Shown here piece after piece: positions 6,939 through 14,840 of a DNA stretch of 22,258 bases; position 1 is the stretch's first letter, and each line of letters opens with the position of its first letter. The stretch is taken from positions 27,946 through 50,203 of the forward strand of contig DLIG01000014.1 of the NCBI GenBank assembly GCA_002483605.1. The letters are read 5' to 3'. A program made the translations under genes and the position numbers. The notes below the pieces were generated by a model that saw only the letters and a list, made by a program, of their open reading frames with translations, searched no databases and had not been told where the DNA came from. This stretch comes from Sulfurovum sp. UBA7648 (GTDB lineage: Bacteria; Campylobacterota; Campylobacteria; Campylobacterales; Sulfurovaceae).

Positions 6939-8261
6939 ATGCCATTTGACACTTTAAATATTCAATTACAAAACAATATAGCCTCTTTGGGATACACAGA
7001 TCCAACCCCTATCCAAACTAAAGCGATACCATTAATACTGCAAGGACGTGATATTTTGGGTGCGGCTCAAACTGGCACAGGAAAAACCGCTGCATACTCA
7101 TTGCCTATTTTGCAAATGCTAAACAAAACAGCCTCTAATGAACCTGCTCGTGTTCAAGCTTTGGTTATCGTTCCTACAAGAGAGCTCTGTGATCAGACAA
7201 CATTAGCCATGAGAAGCTTTGCTATAGATACAGGAGCTAGGATCATTAATATTTCCGGCGGTGTAAATATAACAAAACAAATTGCATCCCTTGATAAAGG
7301 TGCAGATGTTATCGTTGCTACTCCTGGGCGTTTTATAGAACTGAACCGCCAAGGGCATATCCCACTTTCAAAAGTTCGAATTTTGGTACTTGATGAAGCC
7401 GATACGATATTGGACATGGGGTTTATACGAGAAGTAGAGCATATCATAGATCTATTGCCTCCAAAGCGTCAAACTATTTTGTTTTCTGCAACGATGACCG
7501 GTGCAGTTAAAAGACTTAGCCAAAAGATACTAAAAAAACCTCTTTTAGTCGAGGTAGATAACCTCTCTCCTGCCGATCTAACGATACGCCAGATTGTCCA
7601 TCCTATAGAAAAAGAGAAAAAAAATGAGCTTCTTTCTTTTATCATTGGCTCCAACAATTACCCACAAGTACTTGTTTTTACTCGCACCAAGATTATTGCG
7701 GACGAAGTGAGCCAATATCTAAAAGAGAGCGGCTTGCCATGTGCTACCATCCATGGAGACAAAAAGCATGGAGCCAGAGAGCGGGCTTTGAAAGATTTCC
7801 GTTTGGGGGAAACTAAGATCTTGGTAGCAACAGATATAGCAGCGCGCGGATTGGATATTGAAAATTTGGGTGTTGTTATCAATTATGATATTCCCCATAT
7901 CCCAACTGACTACATACACCGTATAGGGAGAACCGGCCGTGCAGGCAAAGATGGAATATCGATTACTCTTTTATCTACAGCAGAACAAATATCTTGGAAA
8001 AAAATAGAAACTTTGCTAGACAAAAAACCTGAACGCATTACAGTAAAAGGCTTTGAGACAACAATACCAACACAGGCCGCCAAGACACGCGGGAAAAGCC
8101 TTACCAAAGAGGAAGAAAAACCAAAAAAAGCAGCCGGTGCATTTGGAAATAAAAAGAAAAAAGGGCTAGTCCAGCCAAAATATGCTACAAAAAGAGGTCC
8201 AAAAATAGCCAAAGCAGAATCTGCAGGCAAAAAACGATCAAGCAAGTCCAATAAAAAATAA
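6939..8261 (+). CDS. DEAD-box ATP-dependent RNA helicase, RhlE-like
   Basis: A 440-residue helicase that unwinds short RNA duplexes in ribosome assembly, mRNA decay or cold adaptation. Motifs in order: Q motif PTPIQ (22-26), Walker A AQTGTGKT (43-50), PTREL (79-83), TPGR (128-131), DEAD (152-155), SAT (183-185), a ribose/RNA-binding HGD (272-274), DIAARGLD (299-306) and HRIGRTGR (327-334). After about 375 the sequence becomes a Lys-rich, low-complexity basic tail, as in RhlE proteins, which probably adds non-specific RNA binding. AAAGG lies upstream of the ATG, and the long leader fits cold-shock-type control. It appears to be transcribed alone; the next gene has its own TATAAT. Confidence 0.93.
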   Translation: MPFDTLNIQLQNNIASLGYTDPTPIQTKAIPLILQGRDILGAAQTGTGKTAAYSLPILQMLNKTASNEPARVQALVIVPTRELCDQTTLAMRSFAIDTGARIINISGGVNITKQIASLDKGADVIVATPGRFIELNRQGHIPLSKVRILVLDEADTILDMGFIREVEHIIDLLPPKRQTILFSATMTGAVKRLSQKILKKPLLVEVDNLSPADLTIRQIVHPIEKEKKNELLSFIIGSNNYPQVLVFTRTKIIADEVSQYLKESGLPCATIHGDKKHGARERALKDFRLGETKILVATDIAARGLDIENLGVVINYDIPHIPTDYIHRIGRTGRAGKDGISITLLSTAEQISWKKIETLLDKKPERITVKGFETTIPTQAAKTRGKSLTKEEEKPKKAAGAFGNKKKKGLVQPKYATKRGPKIAKAESAGKKRSSKSNKK

Positions 8262-8297
8262 GATAAAAATAATCTAATTTATAAATTATTTTTGTGT

Positions 8298-8303
8298 TAT
8301 AAT
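8298..8303 (+). promoter_or_regulatory. Predicted -10 box for the Spy-like gene
   Basis: TATAAT within the 70-bp gap after the helicase stop, 28 bases before the ATG. It is followed by a strong AAAGGGG ribosome site (8320-8326). The -35 region is poor. Confidence 0.45.
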
Positions 8304-8331
8304 ATAATCATATCTTACAAAAGGGGAAATC

Positions 8332-8757
8332 ATGAATAAAAAGGGCTATTTAATAGCTGCATTAACTGTAGCAGCAACTCTATCATCGGCTGCTCCGATG
8401 AAATGCAACATGGGCGGCGGCAAAATGATGGGCTGTGGCCAAGGAGACATGGTAGGTGCGTGCGGTTGCGAAGGGCCTATGCCTGCCATTATGAGTCTTG
8501 AGCTAACAAATGATCAACGCATTGAAATGCAAAAGATCATGAAACAATGGCACATGGATAGAATGGAGATGATGTCAGGCAAAGGCAAGCCCATGCTAAG
8601 TGCATTTCATGACGGCAAGTTTGATAGACAAACTTTCATAGCAAAACATACCCAAATGGCAAACGAAATGGCAGCCAAAAAAGCTGACGTGATAGAGAAA
8701 ATGTACAGCTTGCTAACTAACGATCAGAAAAAAGCATTGGAAGCAAACACAAAATAG
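8332..8757 (+). CDS. Spy/CpxP-like periplasmic protein, Cys- and Met-rich
   Basis: A 141-residue secreted protein. Residues 1-21 form a signal peptide (basic start, hydrophobic core, SAA cleavage region). The mature N-terminus is a Gly/Met/Cys-rich stretch with C25, C35, C44 and C46 and many Met. Two LTNDQ motifs (58-62 and 128-132) bracket a helical Met/Lys-rich region, matching the LTxxQ signature of Spy/CpxP proteins, which are periplasmic chaperones or metal-responsive sensors. The Cys/Met/His richness suggests copper, silver or other soft-metal binding, an inference rather than a demonstrated function. It has its own -10 box and ribosome site and is followed by hairpins. Another Spy-like gene, with different metal-type residues, lies at 19712-20095. 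Confidence 0.78.
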   Translation: MNKKGYLIAALTVAATLSSAAPMKCNMGGGKMMGCGQGDMVGACGCEGPMPAIMSLELTNDQRIEMQKIMKQWHMDRMEMMSGKGKPMLSAFHDGKFDRQTFIAKHTQMANEMAAKKADVIEKMYSLLTNDQKKALEANTK

Positions 8758-8764
8758 CTCGAAA

Positions 8765-8817
8765 CAAGATCGATTCTATGCGATCTTGCAAAGCCAAAGG
8801 AGCAGTTGGCTCCTTGG
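8765..8817. terminator. Paired hairpins between convergent genes
   Basis: Hairpin 1 is a perfect 8-bp stem CAAGATCG/CGATCTTG (8765-8772 with 8781-8788). Hairpin 2 pairs CCAAAGGAGC (8794-8803) with GCTCCTTGG (8809-8817) with one bulged A. Neither is followed by a good T-run in either direction, so termination may be Rho-dependent or the hairpins may stabilise 3' ends. They sit between the Spy-like gene and the convergent 48-residue gene. Confidence 0.5.
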
Positions 8818-8824
8818 AAATTAA

Positions 8825-8971
8825 TTACTCCTCTTCTTCTATCTCTTCAAGCTCTTCTTTTAATTGTTTTATTTTTTCTTGAGCCTCTTTTTTTTCTTTG
8901 GGAGTGATCTTATCCTGCTGCAATGAACTTTCCAAAAAATCTATCCATTCAATAATCTCTGATTTTTCCAT
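8825..8971 (-). CDS. Small acidic coiled-coil protein, 48 residues, unknown function
   Basis: Minus-strand reading frame from ATG (8969-8971) to TAA (8825-8827). A GGAG ribosome site lies five to six bases upstream of the ATG. The product starts MEKSEIIEWIDFLE and ends in a run of Lys/Glu heptads (KEKKEAQEKI, then QLKEELEEIEEEE), predicted as a charged amphipathic helix with no Cys and no signal peptide. Good ribosome site, codon use like neighbouring genes and placement between hairpins and the lipoprotein gene argue that it is real. It may be co-transcribed with the lipoprotein gene upstream, 36 bases away. I do not recognise a family. Confidence 0.6.
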   Translation of the reverse strand: MEKSEIIEWIDFLESSLQQDKITPKEKKEAQEKIKQLKEELEEIEEEE

Positions 8972-9007
8972 AATCGCTCCTATTTTGATTGATTATTTTT
9001 AATATTA

Positions 9008-9376
9008 TTACTTTTCTAGTCTTGTACTAAAATAAGTTCCGCCTTCGCCATCAGGAGTAAATGTTACTAAATATGGAATGTTTTTATTGCAAAGGCTTAC
9101 ACTCCATCGCTCGTCGACACTCCCATACTTTTTTGATGCTGCAGACTTACCTGTTCCAATTGGGTTTATTTTTATAATCTGTGTACTGATAGAATCTACT
9201 TTATTACATTTTGCTTGAATTTTGGCCATTAGAGAAACTTGTCTAGTAGTGTCTGACTTCAAAAGAGGCCCGGCACTAGATTCACCACTAATTAATACCT
9301 TACTTGTGCAGCCAAAAAATGTACTTATTGCCATTATCGCGAATGTGCTTCTTTTTATTTTTTGAATGTTACACAT
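9008..9376 (-). CDS. Probable lipoprotein of unknown function
   Basis: A 122-residue exported protein. The start ATG (9374-9376) has AAAGGGG upstream. The N-terminus is basic then hydrophobic and ends in STFFGC, a slightly atypical lipobox with C23 as the likely lipidation site. The mature part has no recognised domain. It contains C57 and C96 and ends in a region with VTFTPDGEGGTYFSTRLE, which looks beta-rich. It lies 32 bases from the metH stop on the same strand, so read-through from metH is possible. No function can be assigned. Confidence 0.68.
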   Translation of the reverse strand: MCNIQKIKRSTFAIMAISTFFGCTSKVLISGESSAGPLLKSDTTRQVSLMAKIQAKCNKVDSISTQIIKINPIGTGKSAASKKYGSVDERWSVSLCNKNIPYLVTFTPDGEGGTYFSTRLEK

Positions 9377-9408
9377 ATATCCCCTTTTGTTTTAAAAAAT
9401 TTCCATCC

Positions 9409-12400
9409 TCATACGGCATAATAACTCGCCTCTTTGTGGTGAACGATCAATGCTGTGGTACTCTGCTCCGGGTGAATCTGGAATGTTTCGCTTAGAGTGA
9501 TGCCAAACTCTTCGGGGCGAAGCAGGTCGAAAATTATCCGGCTGGGTTCTAGATCAGGACATGCAGGATAACCAAAGCTGTATCTAGCTCCTTGATATCT
9601 GTTCATCCTCACATCGCGGAGACTAAAGCCCTCATCCAGACTGGCAATATTTAGATCAAGCCTTATTTGCTTATGCACAACTTCAGCCAAAGCTTCGGCA
9701 AGTTCTACGCCAAAACCGTGCACCATATTATACTCCAAATATTCACCGCGTTCATAAAGCTCTTTTTCATAAGCGCTAAATTTATTTCCTGCACTGACAC
9801 AGCTAATAGCTATAACATCATCTCTACTATGAGAGAAGAAATCACTCAAAGCCCTATGAGGTGCTCTGCGCTGCCTCGGGAAAGTAAATTGGTATTTGGC
9901 CCTGCCTATGATCTCGCTGAGCGGTTCCCTGTTGGCATCGGCGTCACTGCTCCACCCTTCACTCTCATCAAAAAGCAATAACTCCCTATCATTGCTTCTG
10001 CATGGATAATATCCGTATATAATAGTAGGATCAAATAATCCGCGAGCTGCTATCTCGTTCTTGATTCGCTCATATGCCGGATATACTTTGGATTCCAAGA
10101 TCTGCTTATATGCTTCTTTGCTCATGCCGCGGCTTGTATATCCCCAGTGCATTTTAAAAAGACTTCGTTTATTGATCCACTGCATAACCATATCAAAATC
10201 GAGTTGCTCTTTTCTAAGTACCCTTCTGCCCCAAAAAGGAGGGGTTGGTATATCAACTTTGCTAGGCATTTTAAGATCTTCAAATGGAGGGATCACCACT
10301 TCTTTGATCTCTTTACTTTCTCTCTGTGTCATATCGCCTGCTAAGCGATCATCAAGACCGATGCTTGGCTCTTCGATAAATTTTTCTATCCTGCTCATGG
10401 CAATAACACCGTCAAAAGCATCACGACAATAAAATATAGGCCCCTTATATATTGGCCTGCAAAAATCATCGACAAAACTTCTAGTAAGCGCTGCTCCGCC
10501 TAATAGCACAGGTATGGTGATGCCTTCTTTTGCCATCATCTCAAGGTTGTCTTTCATTACCGCGGTTGATTTGACGAGCAATCCGCTCATACCTACTGCG
10601 TGAACCTCTTCGTTTTTAAGCACTTCCAGATACTCTTCAAGCTCTGTTTTGATACCTATATTAAAGACTTTAAAACCGTTATTTGTGAGTATTATATCTA
10701 CCAGGTTTTTTCCTACATCGTGCACGTCGCCTTTGACAGTGCCTATAACAAGAGCTGTTTTGGTATTTTTTTCTTGTTTGGTTAGATAAGGATTTAGAAA
10801 ATCAACGGTCGTTTTCATCGTTTCAGCTGATTGCAATACAAAAGGAAGCTGCATTTTGCCGCTTCCAAAAAGCTCACCGACCTCTTTCATGGCATCTATG
10901 AGTATTTCGTTGACTATCTTATCAGCAGGAATATGATCTTTGGCTGCGGTAACGAGCGGTATCATTCGTTCTTTATCACCATCTATAAGCAGTTTGGCAA
11001 TTTTTTCCTCATCGCTCAAAGCATTATATGCTTCATCATTATCGGTACTTTCAATAGTTTTGTCACTAAAATGATTTATGAATTTAAATAGTGATTGGTC
11101 ATCCGGAGTAAAAAGCAGCTCTTCACAAATCGCCCTATCTTCATCGCTCATTTTTGATATAGGAATTATATGTTTGACATTGATAATGACGCTTGTCATG
11201 CCGGCTTCGACACAATGGTGCAAAAATACAGAATTTAGAAACACGCGGGCATTTGCGCTCAAACCAAAAGAGATATTTGAAAGCCCCAAAGTAGAACCGA
11301 CATCAGGGTATTTTGCATGAAGCTGTTTGATTGCTCCGATTGTTTGGATGGCAGCATCACGATATTCCACATCACCGCTTCCAACCGTAAATGTCAGCAT
11401 ATCAAAGATCAGGTTTGATGGATCTATGCCGTGACGATTGACGCACAGATCATATATGCGATCAGCTATCCTCATTTTGTCTTCTATTGTTTTTGCCATA
11501 CCTTTTTCATCTATAACTAGACATACAAGCGCCGTACCGAACTTTTTGGCTAAATGACAGATAGCGTCAAGCTTCTCCTCTCCGTCTTCAAGGTTAACTG
11601 AATTAATGATAGGCTTTCCGCCTATGGCTTTTAGGGCCTCTTCTATAGTATTGACCCTGGTAGCATCTGGCATAAGCGGTATTGAGATCTTTTGGTTATA
11701 GAGCTTCATAACCGCACTCATATCTACTGCACCATCGCGCCCGGCAAACTCAACGTTCACATCCAAACAATGCGCTCCGTCTCTGACCTGTGCCTGTCCG
11801 ACACTGAGCGTACCTTCATAATCTCCTGCAATGATAAGTTCTCTAAAAGCCTTAGAGCCTGTTGCATTACTGCGTTCACCTATGAGCAGCGGAGCTGGGG
11901 TTTGAATAAGCTCCACACTATTAAACAGTGAAGCTACAGAAGGCTGGATGCTCCCAGTGGGCAATTTTGGTTTTTGGCCTTCTAATGCTTTTGAGAGTGC
12001 CAAAATATGTTGTGGTGTCGTACCGCAGCATCCGCCCAAAAACGAAACTCCATCAAATGATGTGAACTCTTTTTGTTTTGATGCAAACTCATCAGGACCC
12101 ATTGGATAATAGGTATACCCTCCTCTATTTTGAGGAAGCCCGGCATTGGCATGTATAGAAAGCGGGAATTTGGATATTTCACTTAAAAGCTTAAGATGTT
12201 TTTTGACTTGATCAGGCCCTGTTCCGCAGTTAAATCCGAGTGAAAGTATATCAAAAGGCTCCAATATAGTCATGAGAGTGGCCGCATCCGTACCTATTAG
12301 CATCGTACCGCTTAGCTCGATTGTAGCACTTACCATGATAGGCAGCTTCACGCTTCGCTGTTTGTTTGCTTCTTCACACGCATGAAGAGCTGCTTTTATC

Positions 12401-12915
12401 TGCAACGGATCTTGACATGTTTCAAGTAAAAATATATCACATCCGCCGTCTATAAGCCCAAGTGCAACTTCCAAAAATCCTTCATACATTTCATCATATT
12501 CAATATGTCCCAAAGAAGGTAATTTCGTCCCAGGCCCTATTGATCCAAGTACAAACCGCGGGTTATGGCTGCTTTGATACTCATCACATACGCTTTTAAC
12601 TAACTGGGCTCCCTTGAGCGACAATTCATAAGCTCTAGAGCTCATACCGTACTCATCAAGAACCCAAGGCATTGTCCCAAAAGTATTGGTTGAGATGAGA
12701 TTGGCTCCGGCCATTGCATAGCGTTTGTGTATCTGTTTTATAAGATCTGGTGCTGTATCGTTAAGCAGTTCGTTGCAACCCTCTTGAGAGTTTCCATGTT
12801 TATCTATCCAAGCCTCTGCAGGGATCTTGAGGTCTTGGATCTGTGTTCCCATTGCCCCGTCTATGATGAGAAATTGATGATTTAAGATGTCTAGTATCTG
12901 TTCTTTTGTAGCCAA
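9409..12915 (-). CDS. metH: Cobalamin-dependent methionine synthase
   Basis: Cytosolic enzyme of 1168 residues that transfers the methyl group from 5-methyltetrahydrofolate to homocysteine via cob(I)alamin. Domains: homocysteine-binding barrel (about 1-320) with zinc ligands C230 in GFNCGTG and C296-C297 in GGCCGTT; pterin-binding barrel (about 340-610); four-helix cap (about 635-715); B12-binding Rossmann domain (about 718-870) with D730-x-H732-xxG, where H732 ligates cobalt; and C-terminal reactivation domain (about 890-1168) with R1111 in RYSFGYPACP. All four modules are complete; length is slightly below E. coli MetH (1227). The start is TTG at 12913-12915: AAGGGA lies about seven bases upstream and there is no better ATG or GTG. 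It diverges from the leuA operon. I see no B12 riboswitch in the leader. Confidence 0.96.
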   Translation of the reverse strand: MATKEQILDILNHQFLIIDGAMGTQIQDLKIPAEAWIDKHGNSQEGCNELLNDTAPDLIKQIHKRYAMAGANLISTNTFGTMPWVLDEYGMSSRAYELSLKGAQLVKSVCDEYQSSHNPRFVLGSIGPGTKLPSLGHIEYDEMYEGFLEVALGLIDGGCDIFLLETCQDPLQIKAALHACEEANKQRSVKLPIMVSATIELSGTMLIGTDAATLMTILEPFDILSLGFNCGTGPDQVKKHLKLLSEISKFPLSIHANAGLPQNRGGYTYYPMGPDEFASKQKEFTSFDGVSFLGGCCGTTPQHILALSKALEGQKPKLPTGSIQPSVASLFNSVELIQTPAPLLIGERSNATGSKAFRELIIAGDYEGTLSVGQAQVRDGAHCLDVNVEFAGRDGAVDMSAVMKLYNQKISIPLMPDATRVNTIEEALKAIGGKPIINSVNLEDGEEKLDAICHLAKKFGTALVCLVIDEKGMAKTIEDKMRIADRIYDLCVNRHGIDPSNLIFDMLTFTVGSGDVEYRDAAIQTIGAIKQLHAKYPDVGSTLGLSNISFGLSANARVFLNSVFLHHCVEAGMTSVIINVKHIIPISKMSDEDRAICEELLFTPDDQSLFKFINHFSDKTIESTDNDEAYNALSDEEKIAKLLIDGDKERMIPLVTAAKDHIPADKIVNEILIDAMKEVGELFGSGKMQLPFVLQSAETMKTTVDFLNPYLTKQEKNTKTALVIGTVKGDVHDVGKNLVDIILTNNGFKVFNIGIKTELEEYLEVLKNEEVHAVGMSGLLVKSTAVMKDNLEMMAKEGITIPVLLGGAALTRSFVDDFCRPIYKGPIFYCRDAFDGVIAMSRIEKFIEEPSIGLDDRLAGDMTQRESKEIKEVVIPPFEDLKMPSKVDIPTPPFWGRRVLRKEQLDFDMVMQWINKRSLFKMHWGYTSRGMSKEAYKQILESKVYPAYERIKNEIAARGLFDPTIIYGYYPCRSNDRELLLFDESEGWSSDADANREPLSEIIGRAKYQFTFPRQRRAPHRALSDFFSHSRDDVIAISCVSAGNKFSAYEKELYERGEYLEYNMVHGFGVELAEALAEVVHKQIRLDLNIASLDEGFSLRDVRMNRYQGARYSFGYPACPDLEPSRIIFDLLRPEEFGITLSETFQIHPEQSTTALIVHHKEASYYAV

Positions 12916-12932
12916 AAAGTTATCCCTTGAAA

Positions 12933-12947
12933 ATGATTTCGAATCAT
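12933..12947. repeat. Inverted repeat in the metH leader
   Basis: ATGATT-TCG-AATCAT, a perfect six-base inverted repeat with a three-base spacer, ending 18 bases upstream of the metH TTG and just before its ribosome site. It could be an operator or a small RNA hairpin. AT-rich DNA makes short palindromes common, so significance is uncertain. Confidence 0.35.
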
Positions 12948-13042
12948 ATCAAATTTTTTATTTTATTAAATAGCTTCAAATTCAAAAAACGCTCTTGTTG
13001 AATTCATTTTGATATATTTTATCAATATTTATATAATATAAC

Positions 13043-13071
13043 TTGAAATTACAGATAAAATAAGCTATAAT
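13043..13071 (+). promoter_or_regulatory. Consensus promoter for the leuA leader and operon
   Basis: TTGAAA (13043-13048), exactly 17 bases, then TATAAT (13066-13071): the best sigma-70 match in the window. Transcription should start near 13078, 13 bases before the leader peptide's ribosome site, and run through the leader into leuA. An inverted repeat TTGATA-TATTT-TATCAA (13009-13025) lies upstream, centred about 61 bases before the start point. Confidence 0.7.
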
Positions 13072-13101
13072 CTTGCAAAATACAACTATTAAGGAGAGAA
13101 A

Positions 13102-13176
13102 ATGAAATTTTCGATGATTACCGTACCATTTGCCAAAGCTGCTACTTCTCTCCTGCTGCTCCCATTTTCCCTATAA
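13102..13176 (+). CDS. Leucine-rich leader peptide upstream of leuA (putative attenuator, leuL-like)
   Basis: A 24-residue reading frame, ATG 13102 to TAA 13176, with the strong ribosome site AAGGAGAG (13091-13098) and a consensus promoter just upstream. Codons 17-20 read CTC CTG CTG CTC, four leucines in a row, followed after PFS by a fifth (CTA) immediately before the stop. Neighbouring genes mostly use CTT, TTG and TTA, so the CTC/CTG run is striking. Position, size and Leu run are those of an attenuation leader: ribosome stalling at low charged tRNA-Leu would alter downstream RNA folding and raise leuA expression. The segment 13146-13154, overlapping the first Leu codons, is an exact nine-base complement of the leader's own ribosome site (13092-13100). 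The peptide itself is probably without function. Confidence 0.68.
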   Translation: MKFSMITVPFAKAATSLLLLPFSL

Positions 13177-13204
13177 TAAATAACGATTTTTATTCTATTT
13201 TTTC

Positions 13205-13254
13205 TACCCTTTTTGGGTACAATTAAACAATTTTACACCGACTAGAGGTGTTTT
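13205..13254 (+). promoter_or_regulatory. Candidate regulatory hairpins in the leuA leader RNA
   Basis: Two small stems lie between the leader peptide and leuA. One pairs TACCC (13205-13209) with GGGTA (13215-13219). The other pairs ACACC (13235-13239) with GGTGT (13247-13251) and runs straight into TTTT, so it could be a weak intrinsic terminator. The bases CCTTT (13208-13212) can also pair with the leuA ribosome site AAAGG (13263-13267), and GGTAC (13216-13220) with GTACC (13123-13127), so alternative folds exist. Which of these matter is inference. Confidence 0.35.
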
Positions 13255-13277
13255 ATACAAACAAAGGTAAATACAAA

Positions 13278-14840
13278 ATGCAAACAGAAATGATAAAGAT
13301 ATTTGATACAACATTAAGAGATGGAGAGCAAAGCCCAGGGGCTTCCATGAATACTGAAGAAAAGATACAAATAGCTTCTCAATTAGAAAGACTTGGTGTT
13401 GATATCATAGAAGCAGGTTTTGCTGCAGCAAGTCCCGGAGATTTTGATGCGATCAGCTTGATAGCACAAAAGATCACCCGATCAACTGTGTGTTCATTGG
13501 CTAGAGCAACAGATAATGATGTAAAAGCTGCCGGAGATGCTATAGCTAAAGCACCATTCAAAAGAATACATACTTTTATAGCTACCAGTCCGATTCATAT
13601 GGAATACAAGCTTAAAATGTCGCCTGATGAAGTCATAAAAAGAGCTGTAAGAGCAGTAAGCTATGCCAAAACCTTTGTAGACGATGTAGAGTTTAGCTGC
13701 GAAGATGCAGGACGAAGCGATATAGGATTTCTAAAAGAAATAACTGATGCTGTCATAGAGGCAGGAGCAAGCACTATTAATTTGCCCGACACCGTAGGTT
13801 TTCGTTTGCCTTTTGAGATAGGTGCAATGGTAAAAGAGATGAGCGAATACACTAAAGGCAGAGCCATCATATCAGTACACAATCATAACGATTTGGGCCT
13901 TGGTGTGGCAAATTCACTTGAAAGCGTATTGAATGGTGCCAGACAGATAGAATGTACCATAAACGGCCTTGGCGAGAGAGCAGGAAATGCAGCTCTTGAA
14001 GAGATAGTCATGGCGATAAAAACTCGTCAGGATGTATTTAAAGGACTTAATACCCGTATCAATACAAAAGAGATCTATCCTACAAGCCGATTAATAGCCA
14101 ACATTACAGGAATCGAGCCGCAGCCAAACAAAGCAATAGTCGGTAAAAATGCTTTTGCACACGAAAGCGGCATACACCAAGACGGTATGTTGAAAAACAA
14201 ATCCACATACGAGATCATTCGTCCCGAGGACATAGGCCTTGATATGGAAAATACACTTGTTCTTGGCAAACATTCAGGCAGAGCTGCATTCAAAGATAAA
14301 CTTGCCAAGCTTGGCTTTGAGCTTGATGATGAAAATTTGAATAGCACTTTTGAAAGATTCAAAGAACTTGCAGATAAGAAAAAAGATATCTATGATGACG
14401 ATATCAGAGCATTGGTCACCAGCGAGATGACCAATGTAGAAAAAGCTTATGAACTTGTAGCTATGCAGCTAATGGATTCCACAGGCGGGGTGCCAAGTGC
14501 AGCAGTAACCATCCGGCACAATGGCCAAGAGATCACAGATGCAGGAATAGGCGGCGGTACGATCGACGCTGTATTTAAAACAATAGACAGGATCACAGGC
14601 TATCAAGGGACATTGCTTGATTATAAAGTTACATCAGTATCCAAAGGAAAAGATGCCTTGGCCAATGTAACAGTAAAAGTAATGTTTAATGACTATGAGC
14701 CGGCTATTATAGGCCACGGACTAAGTCTTGACACAATGCTAGCGAGTGCTAGAGCTTATATAGGTGCACTCAACAGCTATCTTAGCATGGAAGGCAAGCT
14801 TGCGCTTAGAAGTTCTTGCCATGATAAAGAGGGCATATAA
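13278..14840 (+). CDS. leuA: 2-isopropylmalate synthase
   Basis: Catalyses the first committed step of leucine synthesis: acetyl-CoA plus 2-ketoisovalerate to 2-isopropylmalate. Start at ATG 13278 (520 residues) is chosen because AAAGG lies about ten bases upstream; an in-frame GTG at 13248 would begin inside the leader hairpin. The N-terminal TIM barrel has the family signature FDTTLRDGEQSPG (D10 metal ligand, R14), a catalytic Glu region, HNHNDLGLG with the two metal-binding His, and GLGERAGNAALEE. The C-terminal 110 residues form the leucine-binding regulatory domain. Full length matches the LeuA type 1 family. DUF502 and FAH-family genes follow without gaps. Leucine feedback on the enzyme is expected from the family, and the leader peptide suggests a second level of control. 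Confidence 0.95.
   Translation: MQTEMIKIFDTTLRDGEQSPGASMNTEEKIQIASQLERLGVDIIEAGFAAASPGDFDAISLIAQKITRSTVCSLARATDNDVKAAGDAIAKAPFKRIHTFIATSPIHMEYKLKMSPDEVIKRAVRAVSYAKTFVDDVEFSCEDAGRSDIGFLKEITDAVIEAGASTINLPDTVGFRLPFEIGAMVKEMSEYTKGRAIISVHNHNDLGLGVANSLESVLNGARQIECTINGLGERAGNAALEEIVMAIKTRQDVFKGLNTRINTKEIYPTSRLIANITGIEPQPNKAIVGKNAFAHESGIHQDGMLKNKSTYEIIRPEDIGLDMENTLVLGKHSGRAAFKDKLAKLGFELDDENLNSTFERFKELADKKKDIYDDDIRALVTSEMTNVEKAYELVAMQLMDSTGGVPSAAVTIRHNGQEITDAGIGGGTIDAVFKTIDRITGYQGTLLDYKVTSVSKGKDALANVTVKVMFNDYEPAIIGHGLSLDTMLASARAYIGALNSYLSMEGKLALRSSCHDKEGI

Noticed and set aside
9304..11931. Several plus-strand frames of 60-120 codons opposite metH
   Set aside because: Shadows of the metH coding sequence; no ribosome sites or family resemblance.
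13009..13025. Fnr/Crp site TTGATA-N5-TATCAA upstream of leuA
   Set aside because: Spacing between the TTGAT and ATCAA half sites is seven bases instead of four, so it does not fit the Crp/Fnr operator; kept only as an unexplained inverted repeat.
12916..13042. Cobalamin or SAM riboswitch upstream of metH
   Set aside because: The leader is short, AT-rich and lacks a B12 box or the conserved multi-stem pattern of a SAM riboswitch.
13248..13277. GTG start for leuA adding ten residues
   Set aside because: It lies inside the leader hairpin without a ribosome site; ATG 13278 has AAAGG upstream and fits the family.
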